Part shown: one piece after another, positions 1-47,800 of the stretch
Layout of the letters: each line of letters opens with the position of its first letter
How positions within the stretch are numbered: the stretch's first letter is position 1
Made by a program: the position numbers and the translations under genes
The notes under the pieces: generated by a model
Told to the model about the DNA's origin: nothing
Seen by the model: the letters and a program-made list of their open reading frames with translations, nothing else
Database searches by the model: none
Origin: Ctena decussata
Taxonomy: Eukaryota > Mollusca > Bivalvia > Lucinida > Lucinidae
Reading direction: 5' to 3'
Assembly (NCBI GenBank): GCA_963989385.1
Contig: OZ022502.1
Location: 1,255,501-1,319,500, forward strand
Length of the DNA: 64,000 bases

Positions 1-35937
<35,937 letters not shown>

Positions 35938-36197
35938 GATGTAAAGCACAGTCGAGGTTTGAGATCTGCTGCCGGACATGTTCTGAGTTGAATTGATAAC
36001 AAACTGTTGGATTGGTTTAACGTAAAGTAGACTGGATTTGACTACTGTGGAATATCTGACTTATCTGTATGAGCTACCAGTGGACTGGTGTAGTGTCAGG
36101 GATATTCTGTCTGTATAATCATCTGATGGACTGATCTAATGTGGAGTATCTATGTGATCTACATGATATACCGGTGGACATGTGTTATATTACACAG

Positions 36198-36203
36198 ATT
36201 AAA
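36198..36203 (+). promoter_or_regulatory. possible polyadenylation signal (ATTAAA)
   Basis: An ATTAAA hexamer lies 261 nt after the ABCC1-like stop. I saw no AATAAA nearer the stop. Weak evidence only. Confidence 0.25.
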
Positions 36204-36392
36204 GACTAGTTTATTGTCTGTTGATAATCTCAATCTGAATATCTAGCTGCTCTGCATAATCTTCTGGTTGACCTTCAGATACATAGATGTCGCTGGTGTA
36301 ATATAATTGACAGGTGATGATTATTAATCGCAGGCACCTGATCTTCCTTCCTTTTGGGGTCCGCGTCTCTGAATCTAAATGTTTAAGATTTA

Positions 36393-36619
36393 AGCCGCGA
36401 CACGAGAAAACCAACAAAGTGGCTGTGCGCCCAGCGCAGACTTAGATCAGCCTGGGCATCCGCTCAGTCTGATCAACTGTCCGCATGAAGGTAGCTTACA
36501 CCCTTAGCTACCCTTTAAGCGCTTAGCGAAAAGTGTGAGCAGACCAGGCGGATGCCCAGGATGACCTGAGCCTGCACTGGGCGCACAACCACATTGTTAG
36601 TTTTCTCGTATCGTGGCTC
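36393..36619. mobile_element. GAGCCGCGACACGAG MITE, copy 6
   Basis: Inserted in a third copy of the 1,525-1,680 dispersed repeat, just downstream of the ABCC1-like gene. Confidence 0.85.
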
Positions 36620-36705
36620 ATTTGTCAGCGTTTTCATGGTTTATGAGTTCGGACTTATGTTTTTGAAACTTTGGTCGCTTCAACTTTAAAATGATATTAG
36701 TTAAT

Positions 36706-37143
36706 ATTTACACTTGCCACTGACTTCCCAAAGGTAAACCGTATAGAGCAACTGGCTTCATACGGCGATGAACGACAGTTGATCACGTGACGTTGTCGTA
36801 TAGCGACGTCTTAGGTAAACAAACGTCTTGATTGGTCCACGTAACATTCGATTTACGCCACGTTATGGCGACGGCTGTTTAACGTTATGGCCGACTACGT
36901 CGTTTGTGTCTTTTCTTTGACGCATATTTGGCATATTCTACCTGTACATTAAATTGCCACAAAAACAGCACAGGAAGGGTCTAAAATAAAGTGTAAATAT
37001 AAGAAAAAAATTGATTCTTCAGCGTTCATCGTGTGATGAAGCCAGTGGTTATCGCTAAAATTCTTCAAGAAGCGCTTCGCGCTTCATGGAATTTTAGTTC
37101 CGCCCACTGGCTTCATCACACGATGAACGCTGAAAAATCAAAT
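36706..37143. repeat. about 440-bp dispersed repeat with hairpin end, copy 1
   Basis: Shares CTTGATTGGTCCACGTAAC, ACAGCACAGGAAGGGTCTAA and a terminal hairpin (TTCAGCGTTCATCGTGTGAT / ATCACACGATGAACGCTGAA) with 54,000-54,458. Confidence 0.8.
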
Positions 37144-38278
37144 TTCAATTCTGAACTGTGTCTGTATACTCTGCTGGTGGTAATAGGGACTTAAATCTTA
37201 TTGATTTTGGATAAAAGAATACACACTGAATTTACATATATACTGAACGTCAAAAGAAACGCATACAATGTATACGCCCAATTTATTTGAAGGTATAGGT
37301 ATATACTCTTATTTAGACATTTGGAGTTACTTTGTTTATGTTATTCCGACAGAATGAGGACCTTAACGCATCGATATTCTATAAACATTTAACTTTAGAG
37401 ACCAGGGGCCAGTTTCATGAACATATCTTAGATTTGTGCTTAAGTTACAACTTAAGTTATAACTTAAGTAAAAAAGTAAGAATGACTTAAGTTCGTACTT
37501 AAGCCGTTTCACAAATTCATCTAAGCAAAAACTTAATCTGTTTTGACTTAAGTCTTCTCTATTTTTAGGAGTCTATTTTTAGTTGTGTTAAAAGTCCGCA
37601 ATATACTTTTATGTACCAAACAACAAGTTGACGTAACTGAGACGGTGGTGTGGTGGATAGCGTTTTGCGCTCTAGCACAGACAGTTACGGGTTCGAATCT
37701 CTACTTTTCCCTTAAATTTTTGTCAGTTTTATTTCATTTTTTTAAATTTATTTACGGTACTTTAATTTGATATGGTACTGCTTTGATTTATGCATTCTAA
37801 AGTTAAACGGAGTATAAAAGTTTCCTGACACACATGTCGTTATCGAAAACTGTTTCAAGCTTCTCCAATCTTTTGGGGATGGTCGTTGTCGGAAGATGCT
37901 GTGTAACATTCAGTGCTGGGGCGTCCTACTGATATGGATAGTAGTGGGGCAAGGGCCAACTGTGTATGCAGTAGGTGCGGGCGGGCATTGTTTGGACATT
38001 TTTTCTCTCTTCTATCTCTTTCCCTTCTCCCTCTCTCTGAGAGACGGTTCGATATAGACTTAAATACTGTCTCTAAAAGCCGTTAAACCAAAAACGACCA
38101 ACCAACTAAATCTCCAACCGTTTATGCCTCGTTCAATTGCAACAGACACAGTAAGTGCGGTCTGGTCGAAAACTTGATCAATGAAAAAGAAATGTTTAGA
38201 ACTGCTGAGATCTTTAGCCGTTATCAGAAGTGTGTACAGTGGTCAGTGCCAAAAAGTAGGGCCCCTCTTTCAGTTCAT

Positions 38279-38474
38279 CAGATAAGAAGGGGAAGCACGG
38301 ATAATTTAGGGATAATTTTTAATAATTCTCCATAATAAAACATACGTTTTGACCCCTCATTAGAGCCGTGTTACCGAGACGGTTCTAATAAGGGTCACAG
38401 CATATGTTTTCCTTCATAGATAATGACAATTATCTCAGAATCATCCCTGTAATCCCTTCTTATCTGGAGCACTG
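38279..38474. mobile_element. palindromic MITE CAGATAAGAAGGGG, copy 2
   Basis: Same ends and centre as 8,858-9,060, with a few indels. Confidence 0.8.
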
Positions 38475-39159
38475 CTCTTGCTTCCTAGATAAAAGTCGAT
38501 CATTTAGTGACTATACCTACATCGGATAGGCACTTCCTCACTTCACCTAACTCTTGTATTCCACCGAAATATGGCTACAGGAGAATTTTGTGGGACTTTG
38601 GCATTTCCCACTCTCATCATAGCTGAATTCCTCGATCTAAAATATGCACCTTTATGTAGGCACGCACGTACAAAAACATTTACGCACGAATGATCATGCA
38701 GACCAGCCACAAACGCACACATAAGTATGACAAAGATACCACGATACTTTCGACATTTGGACGTCCCAAGCTAGAGCAACGACCTGCTACGTTTGCAGTA
38801 GGTGCAGTATTTGAGTAGAATCTGTCTTAACGGGGCCATTAAGGTAAAAACAATCAACTAGTCCCAGGTTAGGCGTCACTCTACATGGAACCTGCGTGCA
38901 AGTTCAGTTTATAATTTCTTCGTATCGATAGAAAGAGGGACAAGAATACAAAAGAGACACACACACATTTGAACTAGCCTTACTTTTCTATAAAACATGA
39001 ACTTTTCGGTGGAAATTCTCCCTTTTGCCATAGCTAGTATTTATGCATTTTCAAACGCACATACACATATATATATGAAAATTAGCACATACATACATTG
39101 CATGAGGGCGTGCACTAAACATGCACATACACTCAAATGCACGCTTGTCGGAATTCAAA

Positions 39160-39527
39160 GTTACACACACGCACACACACACACACACGAGCGCATGCGC
39201 ACACCGACACACACACACACACACACACACACACATTGCATGACTGACAGGTGCAGAAAGACGGAGATAATATTTTGATAGCTGTTTTCCCTTGAGCAAA
39301 AATAAAACATACGGGCACACACTTTCTTTAAGCTCTCCAAATGTTCTCTCTAATGTTTGACGATTCTTTAACTTGAGAGTCAAGTGTTTCCCGATTGTCT
39401 CCAGTTGTAATGAATATAGAAAAGGGGACTATATGATGGAGTACGATCACATGATAAAGTCATTATCATACGCTGACGCTTTTACGCTACCAACATCCCC
39501 AAACCACTGGCACACCTTCCAGAGAGA

Positions 39528-39565
<38 letters not shown>

Positions 39566-39600
39566 TGATGATGATGATGATGTATTTTATAAAAAGAGAC
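39160..39600 (+). repeat. CA, GA and TGA microsatellites
   Basis: CA-rich runs at 39,163-39,235, a GA run at 39,521-39,561 and a TGA run at 39,562-39,580. ORFs of 60-110 codons here are low-complexity artefacts. Confidence 0.9.
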
Positions 39601-41598
39601 ACACATCAGTGTGTATATACGAGTGCGTTCGTATAAGGCTTTCATAAACTTATCGGCCATGTCGTGATAAAACGTCCTGAATGTACAGGTCTGGGCTGCC
39701 ATGTACATATCGTTTTACCTGGTAAGCACTCAGTGCCGCAGGGAATGGGTCCTGTCCGAGCCCTGTCTTCACATCTTAAGAAGTACTCGTCTATGTGATT
39801 CATGTAAACAGTTCAAGTAGCTTTGGTTCAGCTGTGGCAGAGCTATGAATTTACCCAGAAATGGCCACAATCACAGAACATAGGGTTTTCGGAGCACGAA
39901 CAGTAGAAGACTGAAGGAGGACGAAATCAAACCCTATCATGTAGTGTCTACTAAATGAAAAGAGGCACCGGAACAGAAACCACATATTGGACGTGCTGTA
40001 GCAAAATTGCTTGTGTTCCGAACCGCTTACAATACAACACAAAATACAAGTTAGAACTCGAGGCGCATAATGAATGAACAAAACAGTCTTTATTTATTAA
40101 CATATTGTGTGGTATATCCTGAATTATGACAGCCTATCATCAGCATATCTACCTTACACATTTTAAGTTAGAACTTAAGTCACCTCGCTGGTTGACTTAA
40201 GTTTATAGCAAAATCTAAGCAAAGAGTTTCAACTAAGACTTTTTGTGAAACCACATAAGTATACACTTTTGACTTAAGTTATAACTTAAATCAAAAGTTC
40301 TTGCTTAGATCGTTTGTGAAACTGGCCCCAGAACGCTTGTTTTTGTGATGGGGTTAAACTCAAAGTCGCCATATTTTCAGAAGCTGAATTTTAATTACCT
40401 TATAATGCTCAGCTGATTATTTTCTCCAGACATAATGTCCGCGGCAAGGGTAAGAAACAGCGAAAAAAACAAAGCAGTCGAGTCTTGTGTTTTAGAGAAA
40501 CAATCAGGTGAAAGTTGGCAGTAGAAACAGAAACACTGGCTTACCATTGGATTTCCATAGACCTTTTAACACCCTGTATTTCTTGAAAAGAACAGAAACC
40601 GTTTATACGAATGGGTTAAATGAATTAACAAGAGTAAACTGAAGAGGTTTGCAAAGAATGTTTTCGCAGCACTGCAGGACTTTTGGTGTTATTGGACTTC
40701 CCATTTTGCTATTTGTTTAATTGCAAGGGAGATAATTTGACAAGTGTTCAACTTCAAACTACTGACATGTCCCTAAGAAGAATACCATGGTAATAACACT
40801 TATGTTTTTTTCATAACCACACATCAGAGTCGTGTTTTGGAAACAATTTGTTATGCCGCCAAAGGAAAGATAACTCTTACAACAATTTGAATGTTTCATG
40901 ATAAATTGAGATAACTCTTTAATCCAAGTTTAATTTTGCAAGAAAATAAGTTTATATTGTTGGCAGACGTCAGTAGTGTTTTCTGCTATATATGATTTAA
41001 AACCATAAATCAGTTGACAGCAGAAAACTGAACCTAAACTTGTATGCGTTTCTTTTGGCGTTCAGTATAGATATAGCTAATGAAAACTTCAATAAATATG
41101 TATGTAAATATAAAAAACAAAATGATTTAAGCCCCTCTGTGAGTGGACTGGGCTACTGTGAAAAAGATAATCGATCTGCAAAATCTACTAAGAAGCTGGT
41201 TTAAAAGATAGTCTCTAAGATTTATATATGCAGTGTAAATTGGTAGGTAATAACTCGCTCGATCTACAGCCGAAAAGTTACAATGAATTTTTTATATATT
41301 CTATGATGCGATTCAATTTTAAATGGTAAGATCTCATATATTTATTTTAAAACCGGCTAGAAATCAGTGCAGTTTTATCATACTGCTGACAACTCTTTCG
41401 CAAGCCCTTTCCGTTTTTCGTCTTGACTGGGTATTATATACATTATTACCTTTGATGAAGTGAATGTGCAGAGATGACCTCTTTGGCTTTCTGCTTTTGT
41501 TTTGCTGTGTGTGATTTTCTAAGTGTGACATCTTTATTGTTTTTTTTATTTCCAATTGGATGTTTTGGGAAACCTGTTGTAAGTGATTGTGTAAGTTC

Positions 41599-41793
41599 CT
41601 GGGGCCGTATCTATAAACGACTTAAGTCGTTGCTATGCTGTTGCTAAGGCTGAATTTCTATGAAAGAGTTCCCTACAACTATGAAATTTGCTCTCCAGAG
41701 CTAATTTCATAGTTGTTGCTAATCTCCTTTATAAAAATTTAGCCTTAGCAACTGCATAGCAACGACTTAAGTCGTTTATAAGTACGACCCCAG
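41599..41793. mobile_element. palindromic MITE GGGCCGTATTTATAAA, copy 2
   Basis: CTGGGGCCGTATCTATAAAC and TTATAAGTACGACCCCAG ends; same inner motif TTGCTAAGGCTGAATTTC. Confidence 0.8.
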
Positions 41794-41830
41794 ATCATTG
41801 CCTTCTCCTCTACTTTTTAACCCGCAAACT

Positions 41831-41939
41831 CCCAGCGGGTACATGGCGTCGTAATGACGTCGAACTGACGTCGATGCGACGTAATCACGTTGCATCGACG
41901 TCAGTGCGACGTCATTTCGACATCATGTGCTCGTTGGGT
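41831..41939. repeat. ACGTC-rich palindrome, copy 1
   Basis: CCCAGCGGGTACATGGCGTC through repeated TGACGTCG blocks to CATGTGCTCGTTGGG. Copies at 62,812-62,920 and, diverged, 8,377-8,463. Confidence 0.75.
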
Positions 41940-42469
41940 ACATTTTGACTGACACGAAGCTGAGGTCAATATAACGTTTGTAGATCATTTTAACTGCATA
42001 TATACTAAAATATAGGCAAGACATGTTTTATTGATATATTTAAATGACGTCAAGATAAAATGTTTTTATAAAACTTTATCACTGTTGTAGACCAGTTAAC
42101 GCTTTTCAAAAGTCACTGGCTAGATAGTTTCCAATTGAATGTAAGACACCAATTTTTAACAGAGTTTAATTTTTGAATACATTGTTGGACTGCATTCATT
42201 TCATTTCATTTCAGCATCATTTAATTAAAATGTCAACTATTAGGTCATATTACTGACCTTTTAAATAATAGTTAGTTTAGTTTTGTATTTCATTATTTCG
42301 AACAGAGGTGCAATACAATAGTTTGCCATATACGATAATAAAATCCCATTGTTTGTACTACTAGTTGTGTTACTTAATTTACTACCGTGTTAATCCTAAT
42401 AAACGTCGGTCACTTTACGGCGTAGCCCAGGAAAAAAACACTTTTGCAGTCGCAACATTGCTTCTACAG

Positions 42470-43820
42470 AACTCTTGTAGCTGGTATAGGTTCAACAGTG
42501 GGAGCATGGTGTCCTATAGAAATAATAGTGTCCATGCTCCGGCAGTTATTATATTCTTATGACAACAGGGGGTGGCGGCATGGTTTACTGTAGTAATAGA
42601 AGAGTCCATGCTTCAGCTGTTATTATACTGTTATGAAAAGAGGTGGAGCATGGTTTCCTATACTTACGCTGACCATGCTCCAGCTGTTCATATAACCTGA
42701 TAACAACAGGTGGAGCATGGTTTCTTCTAGTACTAACGGAAAACATGCGATAGCCATTGTTTGTACTCTCATGACAACAGGTAGAACATGGTTTCCTATA
42801 GTACTAAAAGAGACCATTCTCCAGCCGTTGTTATACTTCAATGACAACAGGAGGAGCATTGTTCCCTAAAGCACAAACAGACACCAGACTCAAGCTGTTG
42901 CTGTACTCTCACGACAACAGATGGAGTATGATTCTTAAAGTTGTTACAGAAAAGTAAAAAGTATGCAAAGACCAGGAACTGAAACAATCAAAATCCAAAT
43001 CCAGCCCTCAAACCATAGTTGGAAACAACTAAGATTACAAATAATCAAGATACAGAGAACATATGGCCAACCGAGTGAGCAGCTTGTTCCCAAAAGGTGG
43101 CCACTCAGCAACCCAAACCGAACCAAAAATAATAAGAACATACATAAGGTAAAACATCACAGAAACTCTGACACCAAAAACAGGCAACAGAGAACCACAA
43201 CAGAACTACCGCCTTGGAACGGTCAGTAATGAATTACTGGGGGGCTTAAATCGATTTTACAGGCCCAACCTCACCCTCAGTTTCTGAAGTGGTACAAAAC
43301 ATTTAGTTGGTTGTTCGGTTCACATGATAACCTTCTAACTCGTCAATGAATCATCACGGTAAACACATAAATCAAATTTCAACACCATGAAGAAGCAAAG
43401 ACGAGGACTCAACAGATACAACGGGCCGTCTGACAGGTGGAGATCCCTGGCCTGCCAAACAACCCCACTGGAAATCTGCAGCAAAAGAAGGTCACCAGTT
43501 GAGCCCCGGTGGACCAAGCAACAGATAAAAAGGCTCCGGTCCCAACCAACTAAAATATATAGACCATGCTCTAGACCTTGTTCAACTCTCGTGACAACAG
43601 GCGGGGCATGATTTCCTATATACCTACTAGACCATGCTCTATCCGTTATTATAATCCAATGGCAGCAGGTGGAGCATAGTTTGCTCTAGGCTAATTCTTC
43701 TTAATTTGTCATACATTCATGACAATAGGATGAGAATGGTTCCCTATAGTAATGGCGGAGACCGTGCTTCTGCTATTACTTTTCTCTCATAACAGTAGGA
43801 GGAGCATGCTTTTTTCATAG
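42470..43820 (+). repeat. minisatellite, about 64-bp hairpin-forming unit (left block)
   Basis: Units contain CCATGCTCCAGCTGTTGT, a short spacer, then ACAACAGGTGGAGCATGG and TTTCCTATAGTACTAA. The block is split by the inverted repeat 42,959-43,478 and continues after the LTR element at 53,665. Confidence 0.85.
42959..43478. repeat. 520-bp repeat, inverted copy of 31,907-32,420
   Basis: Reverse complement of the intron-18 copy with few differences; inserted in the minisatellite. Confidence 0.85.
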
Positions 43821-44081
43821 TGTTGTGCTGCTAGTCTACTTGGTGGCCCAGAGCACCTATGTAGGAGGAAATTTCTTACAAAGAACAACATCGGAAGAGT
43901 CCGTCAATCTCCGGAACATGTGACCAAGAAAACACGAGCTTCTTGACTTCTTCAAGACTTCTTCAAGGCACGTGGAATACTAGGATCTTTCCTCATTCGA
44001 AGACCAAACCTGAACCAGTGAAGACCTGTTGAGCCAAGCTCCGGAAACCCTCCTTTCTTCAGGTAAGTCTTCGTCTCAACA
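43821..44081 (+). repeat. 5' LTR
   Basis: 261 bp, 260/261 identical to the copy at 53,404-53,664. It starts TGTTGTGCTG and ends TCTCAACA. It contains CAG|GTAAGT at 44,060-44,068, a full-consensus splice donor close to its 3' end. I see no obvious TATA box. Confidence 0.97.
44063..44068 (+). promoter_or_regulatory. predicted splice donor in 5' LTR
   Basis: CAG|GTAAGT matches the consensus donor at all nine positions, 19 nt before the LTR end. Paired with the acceptor at 49,969 it would place an LTR leader directly on the TatD-like ORF. Not confirmed by transcripts. Confidence 0.5.
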
Positions 44082-44083
44082 AG

Positions 44084-44142
44084 TGGCGACGAGGATGGGA
44101 TTCGAACCCACGCGGGGAAACCCCAATGGATTAGCAATCCAT
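44084..44142 (+). other. primer-binding site within a 59-nt tRNA-Ser(GCU) antisense tract
   Basis: Two nt after the LTR comes TGGCGACGAGG, complementary to CCTCGTCG plus CCA, the 3' end of eukaryotic tRNA-Ser(GCU). Complementarity continues through the T arm (loop TTCGAAT), a GC-rich long variable arm, and the whole anticodon arm (stem ATGGA/TCCAT, loop TTGCTAA, anticodon GCT), then stops at the D-arm boundary. A usual PBS is about 18 nt; here about 59 nt match. Confidence 0.85.
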
Positions 44143-44812
44143 TAGCATCCAATCTTCTCCTTCTCCCTCTCGGTACTCATCTGGTGCTGAGTTACGCAGC
44201 TGGCCAAGACAGAATTCACCAAATAGGTACAGAGAGGGGTCTCCAACTGCTCGTTTGCCATATAGGGGGTCGTCTCCTTTGAGACAAGAAACATACAGGG
44301 GTGAGTATCCCTCATACCCTCGTAGGAGCCCTACCAGAGATGGTGGAGGGAGTAACATGAGTAATATGGGTGATAGATATCACCCTGCTTACTTTCCATC
44401 CCCCAGCTCTGGTTATCAACCCCCAAATGCATATCCCAATAGAAGCTCTACCAGAGATGGAGGAAGTAACATGAATATGAGTGATAGGTATCGCCCAGCT
44501 TACCTTCCGTCCTCCAGCTCTGGTTATCAAGCCCCAAATTTATACTCGCCAAGATCGTCGAATTACCCGCCGAGATATTCGTCCCAAGGGTATCCGCCAG
44601 AGAAATATCAATATCCGTCGCCGCCGGTTCCCTTTAGGGACAAAGATTACAGACAAACCTCGCCCCAAAGATACCGTGACGGGGGAAATAATCCCAACAG
44701 ACCCAGAAGCCCCGAGGCTTATGTTAGATCAGTTACAGATCACAATAATCAGAATTCCGTTCAAAAGAATTTAAACATGAACGGACTAGGTCAACTGGCG
44801 ACGAACGCCTAG
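44135..44812 (+). pseudogene. gag remnant, Pro/Tyr/Arg/Ser-rich
   Basis: Open from after a TAG at 44,132 to TAG at 44,810-44,812, about 225 codons, with the first Met only at about 44,357. Low-complexity sequence with two near-copies of a block (TRDGG-SNM-M-DRY-PAY-PS-SSGYQ-PN). No CCHC knuckle or capsid domain seen. Position between PBS and protease, and the reading-frame overlap with pol, support a gag 3' end; the 5' part appears missing. Confidence 0.6.
44770..44776 (+). promoter_or_regulatory. candidate -1 ribosomal frameshift site (TTTAAAC)
   Basis: The heptamer T TTA AAC sits in the gag frame with the X XXY YYZ phasing needed for -1 slippage, 34 nt before the gag stop. The pol frame is the -1 frame and is open from a TAA about 35 nt upstream through the protease. 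No pseudoknot checked. Confidence 0.5.
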
Positions 44813-47800
44813 TCCGATCAGATTTGAGTCGCCATTGTGAGGTCTTAGAGGTGTCACTACCAAGTAATAGAAATTTAACTGCTTCTATTAAAACTCTTAT
44901 AAATGGTAAACCTACATCTGCAGTTTTGGATACAGCTGCCATGGTGACGTTGGTAAGGGATGACTACCTAGCTTCCACAAATTTCCCAAGAACCTTTGGG
45001 CCGGATTGTGTTCTAACGGGGATTGGTACAGATCCTGTGCATGGGCGTATCATGTACAATGTACCCATAACTGTTGGAACACAAACTTTCTTGCATACAG
45101 TTTGTGTAGCTCCTGTCAAGGACACATGCTTGTTAGGGCTAGATTTTATGATCGCCACTGCAAGTGTCCTTGATCTTGGGAATGAAACTTTAACAATAGG
45201 AGAGGATGTCATCCCTGTCAGTGTCACTATGCCACTGGAGCATCAGTTTTCTAAGGTGACCGTAGTGAGGCGTACAGTGATACAGCCTAATTCAGTTGGC
45301 TTTATTAAAGCCGAACTAGATACCCATATTGATGGGTCATATATTGTTGAAAGTTATTCAACTAAACATGCACTGTCGTCTCGGGTCTACGGTCAAGGTA
45401 AGTATGTGACCCTAAAAGTTGTTAATGATTCAAACCAGTTTTTGACCTACAAAAAGGGAAGGAAAATAGGTCATGCTGAATTAGCTGACCAGGTATCAAA
45501 TCCTGAGCAAGCCAGTGTTTTGCGATGTAAAAATGAAGATACCCAGGAAACACCACGATCAGACGGGTCAAAAGAACATACAGATGAGAGGGTTCAGGAT
45601 ATGCCTTTGCATGTTCAACAAATGTATTTGAACAGTATTTCGGAATTATCTGATGAACAAAAACTTAAATTTAAAAAATTAATTTCGGAATTTGCAGATG
45701 TATTTTCAAAAGATGATTTTGATTTGAGTTGTCTCAATTCTGGAGTGGAGCATAAAATTCAAACATTTGACGAAATTCCAATTAATGAAAAATTTCGGCG
45801 CACTCCACTTCAGTTTCAAAACAAGAACAAGAATACATTGAAAAATTGTTGAAGCAAGGTGTCATTGAGCCCTCTGTGTCTGAATGGTCGGCAGCCCCTG
45901 TCCTGGTCCGGAAAAAGACTGGCGAGCTCAGGTATTGCATAGATTACCGTGCTTTGAATGCTAAAACATATAAAGACAATTACTCTTTGCCCTTGATTGA
46001 GGATTGCCTGGATTCCTTATATGGTAGGCGTGTGTTCTGCGTACTCGATCTCTGCAGTGGGTATTACCAGATCCCCCTCGAGAGTGGATCAAAACATAAG
46101 ACATCATTTAATACACGTTTTGGCAGCTTCCAGTGGTCGCGCCTCCCGATGGGCCTGTGCACGGCCCCAGCTACGTTTCAGCGCGCCATGCAGTTAGTTC
46201 TCAGGGGACTGACTTGGGAGGAGGTCATAGTATATTTGGATGATGTTATTGTCCTAGGAACCGATTTCAGTGACACATTATCGGCCCTTGAGAAAGTGTT
46301 CACTCGTTTCCGTGAGCACAATCTTAAACTGAAGCCCAGGAAATGCCACTTTTTCAAAGAACAGGTGGAGTTTCTTGGAAAAATGGTTAGCGGAGACGGT
46401 GTGTCCATATCCTCAGATAAATTGGAAGCTGTGAAACTTTGGCCTATCCCAACTAATGTTAAAGAGCTTCAGTCGTTTCTTGGTTTCATGAATTACCACA
46501 GAAACCATATTCAGAATTATGCTCAGGTCTCTTCTGACCTATATTCTCTTATAAATGCTGAATCCTTTATATGAAATAGTAGGCATCAGTTTTGTTTTGA
46601 TAAGCTAAAGGAAATGGCAATATCAGCCCCAATGCTGTCTCATCCATCACCTGATGGCTTATTCGTAATCGACTGTGACGCCAGTGATCGTCAAATTGGC
46701 TCGGCATTATATCAGGTCCAAGACGGTGTCCTAAAGCCCATCTGCTTTGCCAGTAACGTCCTTCTTAAACAACTAGAAACTACAGTTACTGTACAACGCG
46801 TAAAGAGTTATTGGCTGTCGTAAAGTTCTGCCGGCAGTTTCGGCATTATTTGCTGGGACGTTTCTTTTTAATTCGCTCAGATCACAATTCCCTAGTTTGG
46901 CTAACACGATTTAAACATTTAGAGGGACAACTAGCACGGTTCCTTGAGGAGCTATCTCAGTATAACTTCAAACTAATCCACAGAAAAGGGGCAGAACGTT
47001 TAAATGCAGATGCCCTCAGTCGTATACCTGATCCATTAGAAGAGTGCGACTGCTATAGGGCTGGTCAGGACCTTCGGGATCTCCCATGTGGGGGATGCCA
47101 CTATTGTACGCGGGCGCATAAGCAGTGGGCTCGAGTCAATGAGGATGTAAATGATGTGGTTCCTTTGGCAGTGCGCAGTGTAGATGCCGTGGTGCCGGAC
47201 CATGCGTCGCCCGAGTCTCCGATAGCCTCAAACTGGGTAGAGAGTCTTTCTTCTGTAGAACTTAGAAGGGCCCAAACCAATGACCCAAACATTGGCATAG
47301 TCATGAATTGGTTAGAGCACTCTTATGAGCCTACCACTCGTGAGCTACAACTTTCTAGCCCTGAAACCAGAGCTCTCTGGTTAACTAGGGACCATTTAAA
47401 ATTGCAAGATGGAGTTTTGTTCTATTCCTGGGCAAACCTTGAAATTTTCTCTGATTGCTTAATCGTTCCTACGGAACTCAGGCCTAGAGTCTTATATCAT
47501 TCTCATGACTCAAAAGGTTCTGGTGGACACCTTGGCTAAAAGAAAACTTTAGATAGGTTAAAACAGAGATTTTATTGGTATGGAATGTCCAGGGATAGCA
47601 ACATATATGTAAAACAGTGTTCAACCTGTAATAAAAACAAAAAGGGGAATCGAACACCTAGGAGTGCTCTAGAAACCTATCACGCAGGATATCCTATGGA
47701 ACGTGTCCATTTGGATAGCCTTGGTCCTATAAATCCTAGGGGCAAATCAGGCTCAGCTTACATATTGGTCATGGTGGACCAGTTCACAAAATGGGTCGAA

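Larger units (their letters stand above)
37405..40329. mobile_element. 2.9-kb TIR element nested inside the previous one
   Basis: GGGGCCAGTTTCATGAAC at the left and GTTTGTGAAACTGGCCCC at the right; the arms are rich in ACTTAAGTT palindromes. Inside: a tRNA-like head (about 37,640-37,710), a SINE-like repeat (37,877-38,100), a MITE and CA/GA microsatellites. Confidence 0.65.
37241..41067. mobile_element. 3.8-kb TIR element with TA flanks
   Basis: TIRs TACTGAACGTCAAAAGAAAC (37,241) and its inverse ending GGCGTTCAGTA (41,067), 26 of 27 bases matching, flanked by TA. Contains the inner element 37,405-40,329 and no transposase; probably a non-autonomous Tc1/mariner-type element. Confidence 0.65.

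Noticed and set aside
39051..39383. 110-codon minus-strand ORF rich in Cys and Val
   Set aside because: Produced by CA/GT microsatellite sequence.
44084..44142. Antisense tRNA-Ser pseudogene unrelated to the retroelement
   Set aside because: It starts exactly 2 nt after the LTR with TGG, the required position and polarity of a primer-binding site.
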